Assembly: GCF_018446385.1 (NCBI RefSeq)
Contig: NC_055993.1
Coordinates: forward strand, 68,588,631-68,652,630
DNA: 64,000 nucleotides
Reading direction: 5' to 3'
Source of the DNA: Zingiber officinale
Taxonomy: Eukaryota; Streptophyta; Magnoliopsida; Zingiberales; Zingiberaceae
Positions 11,486 to 21,708 of this stretch are shown piece after piece (positions within the stretch are counted from its first letter, which is position 1; every line of letters begins with the position of its first letter). Below the pieces are notes generated by a model. The model searched no databases and was not told the origin of the DNA. It worked only from the letters and a program-made list of their open reading frames with translations. The position numbers were made by a program, and so were the translations under genes.

Positions 11486-13726
11486 ATGGAGTTGTCATTG
11501 ATTGAATCTACGAGTTGTCGTAGGTTGACTTTTGATGCAAATAAAGACTGTCGAGATGATGAGTTTGATGTTATTGATGAGGGTATGGACTCTAGCATGT
11601 TATTGATGAGTTCTAATCCATCTATCACAGAAGAATTGATACCAAAAATGGGTATGGAATTTAAAACAGAAGAAGAAGCCTATGAATTTTATTTGAAATA
11701 TGCTAAACAAGTTGGATTTGGTATAAGAAGGAGCAAAAGCCACAATGATAAATCGGGTAAATTAGTTGACCGAATTTTTTGTTGTAGTGCACAAGGTAAA
11801 AGGGGAAAAGACAAACGAGATGTTTATGTGAAATCAAGTCGTCCTGAAACAAGATTTGGTTGTGAGGCTAAAATGAAGATTAGTTGTCGAAAAAATGGCA
11901 ACTTATCTGTGGAGCAATTTGTTAAAGAGCATAATCATTATCTTTCAAGTCCAAACAAAACTCATCTCTATAGATGTCATAGAAATATATCTTCTTCTGC
12001 GGCGATACAAATTGAGATGGCAAGTGATGTGGGAATCCCTCCAAAATCATCTCATGATCTTATGGTGAGACAAGTAGGTGGGAGAGAGAATTTAGGTTTT
12101 ATTCCTGAAGATTACAAAAACTACTTGCGATCCAAAAGAACAAGAAATATGAGAGTTGGCGATACAGGAGGTGTATTGGAATTTTTACAGAAAATGCAGT
12201 TTGATGATCCCAACTTTTTTTATGCTATTCAAGTTGATGAAGATGATTTGATAACTAATATTTTTTGGTGTGATGCTAAGATGAGAGCTGATTATGGAAA
12301 TTTTGGAGATGTTGTTTGCTTTGACACAACCTACAGGAAGAATAATGAAGGTCGTCCAATTGCATTGTTTGTAGGTGTTAATCATCATAAACAATCTATA
12401 ATTTTTGGTGCAGCTTTATTATATGATGAAACATCTTTGACGTTTGAGTGGTTGTTTGATACATTTACCAAAGCTATGTGTGAGAAAAAACCAATAACTA
12501 TTCTTACAGATCAAGATGCAGCAATGGCAAAGGCTTTAGCTTCCAGATGGCCTAAAACACATCATCGTTTGTGTATTTGGCACATTTATCAAAATGCCGC
12601 AATACATTTAAGTGGAGTTTTTTCTGATTTCAAAGAGTTTACTAAAGATTTTTCTTCATGTATATATGATTTTGATGAAGAGGAAGAGTTTATTTCAGCT
12701 TGGAAAATGATGTTGACCAAATATGCACTTGAAGACAATGATTGGTTGAGACGTCTTTTTCGCATAAAGGAAAAATGGGCTTTAGTATATGGACGACAAA
12801 TGTTTTGTGCGGATATGACTACAACCCAAAGAAGTGAGAGCATGAATAGTATTTTGAAAAGATATGTCACTTATCAACATAAGTTTTTAGACTTTTTCAA
12901 TCACTTCCAAAGATTGCTTGATGATCGTCGATATGAGGAGTTAAAAGCAGATTTTAGATCAAATACAAGTGTTCCATGTTTAGTGTATCCAATTGAAATT
13001 TTAAAGCATGCAAGTTGTGTTTATACTCCTGAGGCATACAAGTGTTTTGAACAAGAGTGGTACAAATCTCATGATTCTAGTGTAGATATTTGTGAGGATG
13101 TTGATTCACATACAAAATACAAGATTACTCCTCACAAAAAGAGTTACCATCATATAATTACACTTGATTCATCTAGTCAAAAAATTGAGTGTAGCTGTAG
13201 AAAATTTGATTTTGCTGGGATTTTGTGTTCTCATATTTTGAAAATATTTACAATGAAAAATATCATGAAGATCCCAAGTGAGTATATATTGAAAAGGTGG
13301 ACACGAAAAGCAAAAGATGGATACTTTGGAGTTATTGATTTAATTGCAAACAAAGGTAGTTTGGATCCAAAAGCTTGCACCAATTTGCGATACAAAGAAT
13401 TAAGTGGGTTGTATGTTCAATTGGTTACCAAGGCAGCGGAGAGGGAAGACACATACAAGGTTGTTAAAGATGGTTTGTTGAGTATGTTCAAGATGGTGGA
13501 TGAGAGGTTACAAGTTAATGAACCAACTGTCCAACACTCAATTGAAAGAGAGTTCGAAATTGGTGAAGGAAATTCTCTTGGAGTCAAAGGAATTAAAACA
13601 AAGAAAAAAATGGTTTCAAGTAAGAGGTTGAAAGGTGGCTTAGATAAGATTTCAAAGAAAAAGAAAGCAGCAAGAAAAACCAACCAAACTTCAACAATTG
13701 TTAAGGTTTTTCCTCATTCTTACTAA
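11486..13726 (+). CDS. FAR1/FHY3-type MULE transposase, 746 aa, apparently intact
   Basis: Open frame of the FAR1/FRS family, which includes both Mutator-type transposases and host transcription factors. Start chosen at ATG 11486 (MELSLIEST): the open frame extends further 5', but that part is TIR sequence, also found in the right TIR, and a strong acceptor TTTTTTTTTCAG lies 17 bases upstream, suggesting a 5'-UTR intron. Domains: FAR1 zinc-finger DNA-binding region about residues 62-155 with a C/HNH-type end; MULE transposase domain about 270-460 with likely catalytic Asp280 (in FDTTY), Asp342 (in TDQD) and Glu451 (in RSESMN); SWIM zinc finger C569-x-C571...C581-x-H583; basic Lys-rich tail about 690-735, possibly a nuclear signal. 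Length is normal for the family. Its place inside a TIR/TSD-bounded element says it is the element's own transposase. Possible 3' splicing: donor after codon AAG at 13703 and acceptor ending 13800 would extend the frame. Confidence 0.93.
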   Translation: MELSLIESTSCRRLTFDANKDCRDDEFDVIDEGMDSSMLLMSSNPSITEELIPKMGMEFKTEEEAYEFYLKYAKQVGFGIRRSKSHNDKSGKLVDRIFCCSAQGKRGKDKRDVYVKSSRPETRFGCEAKMKISCRKNGNLSVEQFVKEHNHYLSSPNKTHLYRCHRNISSSAAIQIEMASDVGIPPKSSHDLMVRQVGGRENLGFIPEDYKNYLRSKRTRNMRVGDTGGVLEFLQKMQFDDPNFFYAIQVDEDDLITNIFWCDAKMRADYGNFGDVVCFDTTYRKNNEGRPIALFVGVNHHKQSIIFGAALLYDETSLTFEWLFDTFTKAMCEKKPITILTDQDAAMAKALASRWPKTHHRLCIWHIYQNAAIHLSGVFSDFKEFTKDFSSCIYDFDEEEEFISAWKMMLTKYALEDNDWLRRLFRIKEKWALVYGRQMFCADMTTTQRSESMNSILKRYVTYQHKFLDFFNHFQRLLDDRRYEELKADFRSNTSVPCLVYPIEILKHASCVYTPEAYKCFEQEWYKSHDSSVDICEDVDSHTKYKITPHKKSYHHIITLDSSSQKIECSCRKFDFAGILCSHILKIFTMKNIMKIPSEYILKRWTRKAKDGYFGVIDLIANKGSLDPKACTNLRYKELSGLYVQLVTKAAEREDTYKVVKDGLLSMFKMVDERLQVNEPTVQHSIEREFEIGEGNSLGVKGIKTKKKMVSSKRLKGGLDKISKKKKAARKTNQTSTIVKVFPHSY

Positions 13727-13800
13727 AGTCTTGTTTATTTCTTGTCGTTACATTTGAGAAATTATATAGAATTAAACTATTCTATTTTTTTGTATAACAG

Positions 13801-13901
13801 GATGTAGAAGGGTATTATGAAAGTATATCCAGCATGCCTAATGTAGAATGTCAACGGATGATCAATCAAGTTAAGGATTGTTTTAGTATGTTAAACTAAA
13901 A
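13801..13901 (+). other. Possible 3' exon of the transposase
   Basis: If the transcript splices from AAG|GTTTTT (around 13704) to the acceptor TATAACAG (ending about 13800), the frame continues as DVEGYYESISSMPNVECQ... and stops in this segment. A further GTATGT donor near 13888 could lead to another exon after TTGTTGTAG (about 13944). The continuing frame is seen in the sequence; actual use of the splice sites is inference. Confidence 0.4.
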
Positions 13902-15598
13902 TAATTATGTTATCACTCTCTAAAGCTATATTTTATTGTTGTAGCCTACAAATTATAGCTGCGTTCAAGGTTTGAGTATTGCCGAAACTCAATTTCCACC
14001 ACTTTTGTCAACACAACTATCTCAGGTTCACTCTGATAATGGTTATTTTCAGACAAGTAATCGGGAATGATGGTAAGAAATTAATTATGTTTACATCTTT
14101 ATTGTCTTTTTAACCATTTCTCATAAGATCAGATTTTTTGAAAATATTTTTATATGCACAAACTTCATGATAATCTTATATTTCTTCTGATAGCTTTTGA
14201 AAACTGCAGTGAAAACAAAATGTAATTGGACCGTAGTATAGCAATTGGAAAACTGCAGCGAAGTCTTATATTTCTTCTGATAGCTTCTGTAGTATAGCAA
14301 TTGGAATTATGTAGCTTGCTTTATTCAGTAAAGTTATGTTAGGATAATATTCAAATTTCATCTGTGTATGGGCTAAATTAAGATAAATAAGTGATGTTCT
14401 GGCTTTTATTTTGTGATGTTCTTGATAGCTAAATTTTGGCAGGAGACATGATCATAAATATATTGGAGCATTGATATATATTGGATCTGCCATTTTAGTA
14501 ACATCTGCCATCTTTAGTAGACTTATCTGGGTTTCCTTCTCTTGTTTTATTTTTTCTCCAGGTACACCAATTATATGGATGTTGCTACAATGGAATGCAC
14601 ATCAACTAAAGGACACCACAAAGAGTGATTAATGTTCGTCAATATAGGTGTTGTTGGCATCGAGCTATAATGAAATGCAGACAAATATGTAATGAAATAC
14701 CATATTTTGTGCTAAGCTAAGAACTTCATTTACGCATACTTCATTTATGGCTAAGCAAAGAACTTTTGTGCATCATATTTTGTAGATACCATATTTTGTG
14801 CTGCTTCTAATTCCAACATTTATTTAGTGAGTGTTTCTATGAAACTTGTACAAGCTCCATATTTTGTATGGTAGTTATTCCTATCATATATTTCTGATCA
14901 TGTACAAGAAATTTCCACATTTTTTAACCCTTTCCACAGAGATTTTGCAGAGATAGATGAAATTTTTAATCAAAATTTTTACAGAAATGTGTAGGAAGTG
15001 GACATGGAGATGCATTGACCAACCATTAAGTGAGCTTGCCTCTTGCTTGCTTCAGGTGAACGTAACTGCAAAGAAGCTCAAGTCAGCAAATAGATTCATA
15101 AAAGAAATTCAAAGAAACATTAAAAACAAATTCATAAACGATTTTTTTTATTTTGCTTAAATTCCCCCTTTTCCTTTGCATTGACATCTCCGACCGTCTC
15201 TATCCAACTCTCCAGCCTTCCATTTTTTCCATTGAGCTGTCTCACCATCTACATCAAGTTCGCGAATGTATTTCTACAAAATAATAGCCAATGGCTTGGT
15301 TTGTTAAATGATGCAATATATTTTTAGTTTGCAATGTATTTTTTGTTTGCAAGCACTTTCTATTTTTAATATTTATTTAGTGAGTGCTTCTATAAAACTT
15401 GTACAAGCTCCATATTTTTAAATTGTTACAAATGCATATACAAAACAAATCTCATCATTGAAAACATTAACATCATTTGCTGATATACAAAACTAACTGA
15501 AATAATAATACAGAATTAATATCCATCCATAAACAAAATAAAACCAAATGTCGACATCATTCATAATTATATTTCTTTATCACATTACAACACTAGCA
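13902..15598. other. MULE interior between the two convergent genes
   Basis: AT-rich, no domain-bearing frame. It has local duplications: GTATAGCAATTGGAA occurs at about 14235 and 14292, and a roughly 50-base block with TTTATTTAGTGAGTG occurs at about 14820 and 15370. Probably the 3' untranslated ends of both genes. Confidence 0.6.
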
Positions 15599-15970
15599 TT
15601 ACTTAACCAGACCAACTAACAAACAAAACAAATATACAGCCAAAAGAATTAAGTTTACTATCACTAATATCCAGACCATATGCGGTATATTACAATTTCC
15701 CATATTATGTCTAGGATAAGTAATATATTCACTTCCTAACCTTGACTCCACTCTTGGTAACATCCTACAATATATGTCACTGGTGTCTTCATTTAGTCCA
15801 GTATCAGACCTTACCCACTTTAACCATCCATGCTGCTTACATCCATAATATAATCTTCCTGGGTTCTTGATTGATCTAGAGACTAGCACCAATGCTCTTA
15901 GTCCACAATCCCTGCATCGTATAGTTTCAAATTTGGTATGGTTGATGCTGCTGTTACTTGATGATGCCAT
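15599..15970 (-). CDS. Small GRF-type zinc-finger protein with C-terminal membrane helix, 123 aa
   Basis: The minus-strand frame starts at ATG 15970 (MASSSNSS). Residues 19-53 match the GRF zinc-finger pattern: C19-x2-C22-G, then NPGR at 36-39, YYGC with C44, H47 and W49/W52. The usual fourth ligand is Cys; here His47 may stand in. Residues about 98-122 are a continuous hydrophobic helix, so the protein is predicted to be membrane-anchored with the zinc finger on one side. GRF fingers bind single-stranded nucleic acid in characterised proteins; the role here is unknown. It lies inside the MULE, convergent with the transposase. Either it is a stable accessory gene of this element type or a captured host gene. 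An upstream exon is possible. Confidence 0.72.
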   Translation of the reverse strand: MASSSNSSINHTKFETIRCRDCGLRALVLVSRSIKNPGRLYYGCKQHGWLKWVRSDTGLNEDTSDIYCRMLPRVESRLGSEYITYPRHNMGNCNIPHMVWILVIVNLILLAVYLFCLLVGLVK

Positions 15971-16526
15971 TCAATAGCAACCTAATACTCAAAAAGTAAG
16001 ATTCAATAAAATTAAGTTAAACAATAGCAGTTTGCAAAAGGAATGAAAAATCACACATTTTTTATGAAAAAATTGACAAACTTCACTCAAAGGAGCAACA
16101 ATTTGTATAAAATACCTAAATTCTATAAAACTATATAATTGATCCATATTAGGGTGCATACGCACTCCATACTTTCCAAACAAAAAGAGCTAAATAATGT
16201 AGAGTATTGTATGTCAAAAATTTGATTTAGCATCTATTTAATAAATCAAATTGATCAATCTTTGAAAGTAATATCGATATAAATTTCACCTATCACCAAA
16301 TAATTAAATTAAGCATTCATAACATATAAATTTTACTTATGAATCTAAGCAATACATATAATAAAAACTACATTATTGGATCATTGAGGAGTTCATTAAA
16401 TATAAAAGTAATCATTAAAAAGTCTACAACAAACCTACAATAATCTCACACCATGAGCTGACCTATAAATTCGCATATGCAATCAAGTAAAATACAATTT
16501 CACTTAAAAGGAGAGTATAAACTATA
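15971..16526. other. Upstream region of the GRF gene inside the MULE
   Basis: AT-rich, between the GRF start codon and the right TIR. The minus-strand ORF at 15989-16183 has no domain. Likely 5' leader of the minus-strand transcript. Confidence 0.45.
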
Positions 16527-17213
16527 AAATCTGAACTGAAGGTAAAGAGGAAAATAGAAGGACAATCAGATTGGTTGCTAATACATCCTAACTGCAAAGT
16601 TTCATGAGTTAATAAATGACAAAGAAGTGTCTGGGGCTGACCTAGTTTATTCAATGTCACAGTTTGCCAATGTATTTTTGATAAACCTTTGATCTCGAAA
16701 GGTCATTTGAATAGCTGGTACATATAAATTATAACCACTTCATGATCTCTAAAGGTAATCCTCATTTGAATAGCTTTTGCAGTGGCCACGACGACGGTGG
16801 AGATACGGACCTGCTGGAGTCGACGAAGGGAGAGGAAGCCGGAGATGCTGCCGCCGACGAAGGGAGGGGAAGCCGGAGCTGCTTTCGTCGACGAAGGGAA
16901 GGGAAGCCGGAGTTGCGGCAGACCACGCCAAAGATGGCTGCTGGGAGTCGTCGATGCCGAAGGCTTTTTAGGAGGGGAAGTCGGAGCAGTTGCCGTCGAC
17001 GAAGGGAGGGGAAGCCGGAGCTGCGACGGAGCACGTCGAAGATGCTGCTGGGAGCGCCGATGCCAAAGGCTTTTAGGGCACAGGAAAAGCACGGGAAAGA
17101 AGGGTAAAGTTAGTCACGGGAAAACTATATTTTTTAAGACACTGTTTAAAATTTTGTCGTTTAGCAAGTGGGACACCGGGACAGACATGTTTTCGGGACA
17201 GAGGATCCGACCT
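16527..17213 (-). repeat. Right terminal inverted repeat of the MULE
   Basis: Reverse complement of the left TIR: ends CGGGACAGAGGATCCGACCT at 17213, contains the same GC-rich CTTCGTCGAC subrepeats (16795-17040), and includes the AAACTTTGCAGTTAGGATG block (complement at about 16586-16604). The ORFs across it are mirror copies of the chance ORFs in the left TIR. Confidence 0.92.
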
Positions 17214-17225
17214 CCGGCGTGGATG
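17214..17225 (+). other. Target site duplication of the MULE (right)
   Basis: CCGGCGTGGATG, identical to 10658-10669. Confidence 0.9.
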
Positions 17226-17699
17226 GGGTGGTGTGGGCGGTGGCCGGCGACGCCCCACTTGTATGCGGTCAATATGTCTTAAGTAATAGTTCACATTGAG
17301 CTACTACGAGAGGGGAATTAAGGTGAATCACATAACGCAAGAAGGTTGGAGCAGCATGCTTGGGCCAGACATACAACATGGAAATGGAAAAGTGAACTAG
17401 TTGCACGTCTAGTGAAGCACGTTGTTGGGCTACAATTATAGCCCAATTAAAGAGGCCTAGGTAGGAAATAGTAGTCCCCAGATTTGGGCTGCTCAAATTG
17501 GAGTAAACACAATAAAGTTAGCAGAAAGCTGACGAAATTGGATAAATAAAATTGAGTAGGGGGTCGAGTCATACATCCTGCTCGTGCCAAATCTACATTT
17601 CATATACACATAATAAATCAAAATGTTTCTAACTTACATTGGCGAGATAAAAATCACTGCATCCTTCAGCTAAGAAGCTTACGAGACACCTTAGAAATA

Positions 17700-17735
<36 letters not shown>

Positions 17736-17744
17736 ATTAGACCA
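17226..17744. other. Unassigned flank with an (AAT)n microsatellite
   Basis: No gene recognised. It begins with the continuation of the G-rich target of the MULE. An (AAT)n run of about nine units lies at 17701-17730. Confidence 0.55.
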
Positions 17745-18235
17745 TTTATGATGATTTTTTTTAAAAAAGATCATCGTAAAAGGTTTTGTGACAAACTTTG
17801 TTATGAATAATTTTTCATCGCAAATAACTCGTCGTAAAACTCTGCGACGAAAATATATAAATTTATCACAAATTCTGTGATGAATTTTATTTTCGTTGCC
17901 AAATTTATTATAAATTTACAACAAAAATAAAATTCGTCGCATAATTTACAAACCAAATTTGCCGACGAAATTGTATTTTTGTCATAGATTTGGTGATGAA
18001 TCACATTTTTATCGCAAATTTGCAACGACAAGGATTCGTCGCCAAATCTGCAATGAATACATTACCGTCCCATATTTGACAATGAATCTCATCTTCATCG
18101 CAGATCCGCAACAAATCCATTTTTATTGCAAATTTACGATGAAAATGAGATTTGTCGTAGATTTATGATACACAGTGGACTACGATAGGTTGGCAATAAA
18201 AATTTTTTGTCCTCAAATTTATCATAAAACGAAGA
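17745..18235. repeat. Dispersed GACGAA / TTCGTCGC repeat array, CACTA-subterminal type
   Basis: Many copies on both strands of short motifs such as CGTCGC, TCGCAAAT and GACGAAA, spaced 20-40 bases. This is the texture of subterminal regions of plant CACTA transposons and resembles 30880-32144. No CACTACAA terminus was found beside it, so it may be a truncated end or a different element. Confidence 0.55.
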
Positions 18236-18662
18236 ATTTTTACTCCATACCTATCCACTTTTACATTTTATCGTGTATACAAAATTCAAATATGTTTATA
18301 CATATACAAACATTCCAACACATCGTATTCAACATCCAAACCAAAATCTACTATCCATACAAATCAAACAAACATATCCAAAATAAGAAAACAAACCAAA
18401 AATAAGCCAATATATCAATATAAACAAGTCATTAGATCTAAAAACATCAAACATTTCAATCAATCTTGTTCACATCTAATAAGTCACCAAACAGTCTCAA
18501 AAGAGAGATATAAAAAAGAAATCCTGATTTTCCTTGGCAGACACTTCCTTGATCTCATTTCATTCTTCTTTTTTTCTATATAAAAAAATAAACAAACAAA
18601 AAAATATCATTTTACATTTGAGAAAATCCTATCAACTAATACAAAACTTAATAGGTAAAGAC
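18236..18662. other. AT-rich spacer
   Basis: Low-complexity A- and T-rich sequence between the GACGAA array and the Harbinger end. No gene seen. Confidence 0.5.
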
Positions 18663-18665
18663 TTA

Positions 18666-19560
18666 GGGAACATTTGGTTTGTAAATTTTTTTTCATTTTT
18701 TATTTTTTTTCTATTTCTATTTTTATATTTTCTAATATAATTTTTAGAAAATAGAAAATGTGTATGGTAAGATAGACTATATTTCTATTTTATAGAAAAG
18801 AAAATTAAAAAATATGTTTGGTATGTTAATATGGAAAATGGTACACAAAATAGTTATTTTTATTTAGAAAAAAAATGAAAAATATTTTTTTAATATAGGA
18901 AATATCAGCTTTCTAATCCAAATTACTTTTAGTATTTAAATATATCTACCAAATGAATAAGAGTTTCAGTATATTCCACTTTGGATAACAATTTGTCATG
19001 TATTAATTTATGCCCTAATATATTATTTTTAGTTTCACATATTAAAATATATTAAGCATAAATACAAAATTAGTTATGGATGATGCTCCACATAATCATT
19101 CCACATATGATTAATTAATTATGGATGATGCTCCACATAATCATTCCACATATGATTTACAATTTCATCACGTACATGTTGTTTAGCTTGAATCAATTAG
19201 AATTAGCTCTTGATCACTAAAATCACCTTTGACTCCAGCCATGAGCATATCATCAGAAGAGTATTCCATAAACAAATTATCTATTGCATGATATTGACGT
19301 ATGAAATTATGCACCGTATAACATGCAACTAAAATTAATCTCTGCCTAGTAATTGGATAGTTTGACATATCTTTTAAAATTCGGAACATTGCTTTAAGCA
19401 CCCCAATGCACCGCTCTATAATATTACGATATATACTGTACCTATAATTGAATAACTCTTCCTTCCCACTTGGTTTACCATGCCCCTGATAATCTCGCAA
19501 GTGATAGCATCGACCTCGATACAGAGCAAGAAACCCTAACATGTTTGGGTAAATAGAATC
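18666..19560 (-). mobile_element. PIF/Harbinger transposon, truncated
   Basis: The left end GGGAACATTTGGTTTG (18666) is a typical plant PIF/Harbinger terminus and is preceded by TTA (18663-18665). Inside are an AT-rich region, a tandem duplication of about 50 bases around GATGATGCTCCACATAATC (about 19078-19155), and the C-terminal part of the transposase on the minus strand. The element is cut at 19560 by an LTR; I could not find its other half in the window. Confidence 0.75.
19183..19560 (-). pseudogene. PIF/Harbinger transposase (DDE_Tnp_4), C-terminal fragment
   Basis: Minus-strand frame with the family signature: YPNMLGFLALYRG, RCYHLRDYQ, then ELFNYRYS and RNIIERCIGVLK, whose Glu is the expected third catalytic acid of the DDE triad, followed by the conserved VACYTVHNFIR block and an acidic tail ending at 19183. 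The N-terminal half with the two catalytic Asp residues is missing, because the coding sequence stops at the LTR that begins at 19561. The first ~6 residues of the open frame (19561-19578) come from the LTR. Confidence 0.85.
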
Positions 19561-19938
19561 TATTGATGTAATTTGCACTAACGGTCTAACTCAGATTTTG
19601 ATGAATGACAAGTGAGTTAAATTAGGTATTTTTGTGATATGATTACTCTACCAAGTGTGTAGGAATTGATGGTCTGAAGGACCAGACACCAAGCAGAAAT
19701 TCAACTAGGTCTGCGGGACCGGATAGTTGGTGTGAAATCCAGATAGGTCAACGGGTTGACTGGATATTTGACAGGAAGACTGGTTGGGTCCGCAGGACCG
19801 GATAACTGACAGAAGTCCAGTTGGATTTGCGGACCAGACAGCTGGCATGAAGACCTGGTGGGTCAAGAAGTTAGTCAACCAACAACAAATTGGTAAGTAA
19901 AGGTAAGTGACTAAGTGAGGATGCGTCTTGGTTGAGGG
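19561..19938 (+). mobile_element. SIRE-like LTR fragment (plus), inserted in Harbinger
   Basis: Starts TATTGATGTAATTTGCACTA and continues with GATGAATGACAAGTGAGTTAA; it aligns with the start of the LTR at 23192 (TGTTGGTGTGATTGACACTA). The two first-position differences are G-to-A changes, as expected for methylation decay. Contains hairpin-type repeats with CCGGATAG / TGACTGGATA. It breaks off at 19938, where a minus-strand LTR begins. Confidence 0.75.
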
Positions 19939-20375
19939 TGTTGTCTTGCTTTGATGATAATGATATGCAGCGAAAATATACACAAAGCACACTCACAACG
20001 CTAACGCTAGGATTTACTTGGTATCCACCTCAAGAAAAGGTGACTAATCTAAGGATCTGACCCTCACTCACTCATCCACTAATAAAACACTCCTTCTTGG
20101 TAACTACCGAAGGCGGAGAAGCCTTGTACAAACTCTCAATATAAGAAGAAAGAAAAGGGAAGCAAATACAAGTAAAATCTTACAAGATTTATAACATAAA
20201 ACTCAAACCCTAGCTTCTTCTTCTTGTGTGGAACGCCTCTTGATCTTGGAAGTGTAGCAATGCTTTGCTCCAAGAAAGCTTCAAGAACTAGCGTGAACAG
20301 CTGAGAGTGATCGTAAGAAGTGGAGAGGGAGATCTACGGAGGAAGACGCTCGCCAAAGCTTTATCCTGCGCTACA

Positions 20376-20745
20376 GTCGTCTCCCAATCGATCGGATGAT
20401 CGATTGGGGAGGCTGAATCGATCGGATGATAGATTCAGCCCTCTTCTATGCTCTCTGGAAAGTGTTTGAATTGATCGACCGATCGATTCAGGCTTTCTCG
20501 CGATCGCGCTAGAAAATCGGCCCACAATCGATGGACCAATCGATTAGGGAGCCCAATCGATCGGTTGATCGATTGTAGAAGCTTCTGTTCCCCCGTCAAT
20601 TGCTCCTAATCAATCGACTGATCGATTAGAGAAGCTTCTGTCCCCATGACAATTGCTCCTAATCGATTGGAATGTTATTTATCACAGCACTATACCCAAT
20701 CGATTAGCTAATCGATTGGGCTCGGTCCAATTTGATCACTTGATC
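20376..20745. repeat. Palindrome array (ATCGATC...GATCGAT)
   Basis: At least six near-perfect palindromes, each two arms of AATCGATC/GATCGATT type around a 2-6-base centre, separated by 25-50 bases. Placed on the U3 side of the likely TATA, like the arrays in the other SIRE-like LTRs here. Confidence 0.85.
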
Positions 20746-20819
20746 AAATTGACCAATCCTATCTTGCCCGAGTCAAGTCTAAGGTGCCTCAAGCCCAACA
20801 TTCGGTCAACCGTGACCTG

Positions 20820-21545
20820 TTGGGACTTCTCATGCCTAGCACCTAGTCAACCTTGACCTGCTGGACTTCTTCGCCAAGTGTCTGGTCAATCCTTTGACCC
20901 ACTTGGACTTTTCCCTTCGTGCCAAGTGTCCGGTCAACCTTGACCCAATTGGACTTACCGTCTCATGCCAAGTGTCCAATCCTCCATGACCCACTTGTAC
21001 TTCCACCAGATGTCCGGTCACCCTTGACCCATCTGGATTTTCTTGTGCCAAGTATCTGTTCAATCCTTTGACTTACTTGGGTTTCCACCAGATGTCCGGT
21101 CACCCTTGACCCATCTGGATTTCCTCGTGCCAAGCATCCAGTCAATCCTTTGACCTACTTGGGCTTCCTAGCACCAGGTGTTCGGTCAACCTTAACCCAC
21201 CTAGATTTCCATGTGCCTGACTTCACTCACCATGTCTTTCCATCTGCCTAGTTTCACTCACTAGGACTTTCACCTAGCTTCACTCATTAGGATTTTCACC
21301 TGGCTTCACTCACCAGGATTTTTTCACTGCCCAACTTCACTCACTAGGACTTTCACCTCCCTAGCTTCACTCACTAGGTCTTTCACCTAGATTAACTCAC
21401 TAGGATTCTCCAACTACCTAGCTTCACTCACTAAGTCATTCACCTGACTTCACTCATCAGGATTTTTCCTTGCCTAACATCCAGTTAGGTCTTTCCCAAT
21501 CAAGTATATGGTCAACCTTGACCTACTTGACTTTTCTTCACATCA
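20820..21545. repeat. Variable-stem hairpin array
   Basis: More than fifteen units of 30-50 bases. Each has complementary arms (CCAAGTG/CACTTGG, CCAGATG/CATCTGG, CCTGG/CCAGG, CCTAG/CTAGG) around a loop with GGTCAACCTTGACC or CTTCACTCA. Confidence 0.85.
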
Positions 21546-21708
21546 AACTGGGCAGTCATTGACCAAGAGGGAATTATATCAACAATCTCCCCAATTGGAT
21601 GATTATGTCTGTAATCTCCATGTATTATCAAACATCAAAACTCAAACTTGAGCCAATTCAAGCTTAGTCAACTTGGTCAACATTGACCCAGGGGATATTG
21701 CACCAGCA

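Larger units (their letters stand above)
10670..17213. mobile_element. Complete Mutator-like element (MULE) with long TIRs, two convergent genes
   Basis: A 6.5-kb element bounded by long inverted repeats: left about 10670-11450, right about 16527-17213, ends (G)AGGTCGGATCCTCTGTCCCG. A matching 10-12-bp duplication lies outside. It carries a FAR1-type transposase (plus) starting next to the left TIR and a GRF zinc-finger protein (minus) on the right half, so transcription converges and both promoters probably lie in the TIRs. This resembles the layout of maize MuDR (mudrA/mudrB), though the second gene is of a different family. The left TIR has about 90 extra bases (near 11093-11185) that the right lacks. 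The intact transposase and long, still very similar TIRs point to fairly recent insertion. Confidence 0.93.
19939..21708 (-). mobile_element. SIRE-like LTR with ATCGATC palindromes (minus)
   Basis: About 1.77 kb from TGTTGTCTTGC to TTGCACCAGCA, followed at once by the polypurine complement ATCTCCTCCTTTTTGATG, so it is the 3' LTR of a minus-strand element. Two internal arrays: 20376-20745 has palindromes of the form AATCGATCGGNTGATCGATT; 20760-21545 has hairpin units such as CCAGATG...CATCTGG and CCTGG...CCAGG. A weak TATA (complement of GCTTTATCC) lies near 20359-20368. Confidence 0.8.

Noticed and set aside
17683-17700. AGACACCTTAG as the left end of the CACTA element ending at 32144
   Set aside because: The terminus should read CACTACAA; only CAC matches.
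19931-19938. GTTGAGGG at 19931 and again at 30834 as a target duplication linking the LTRs at 19939 and 29819
   Set aside because: The LTRs are of different families, the motif does not abut both LTR ends as a 5-bp duplication should, and the intervening elements do not fit one insertion.
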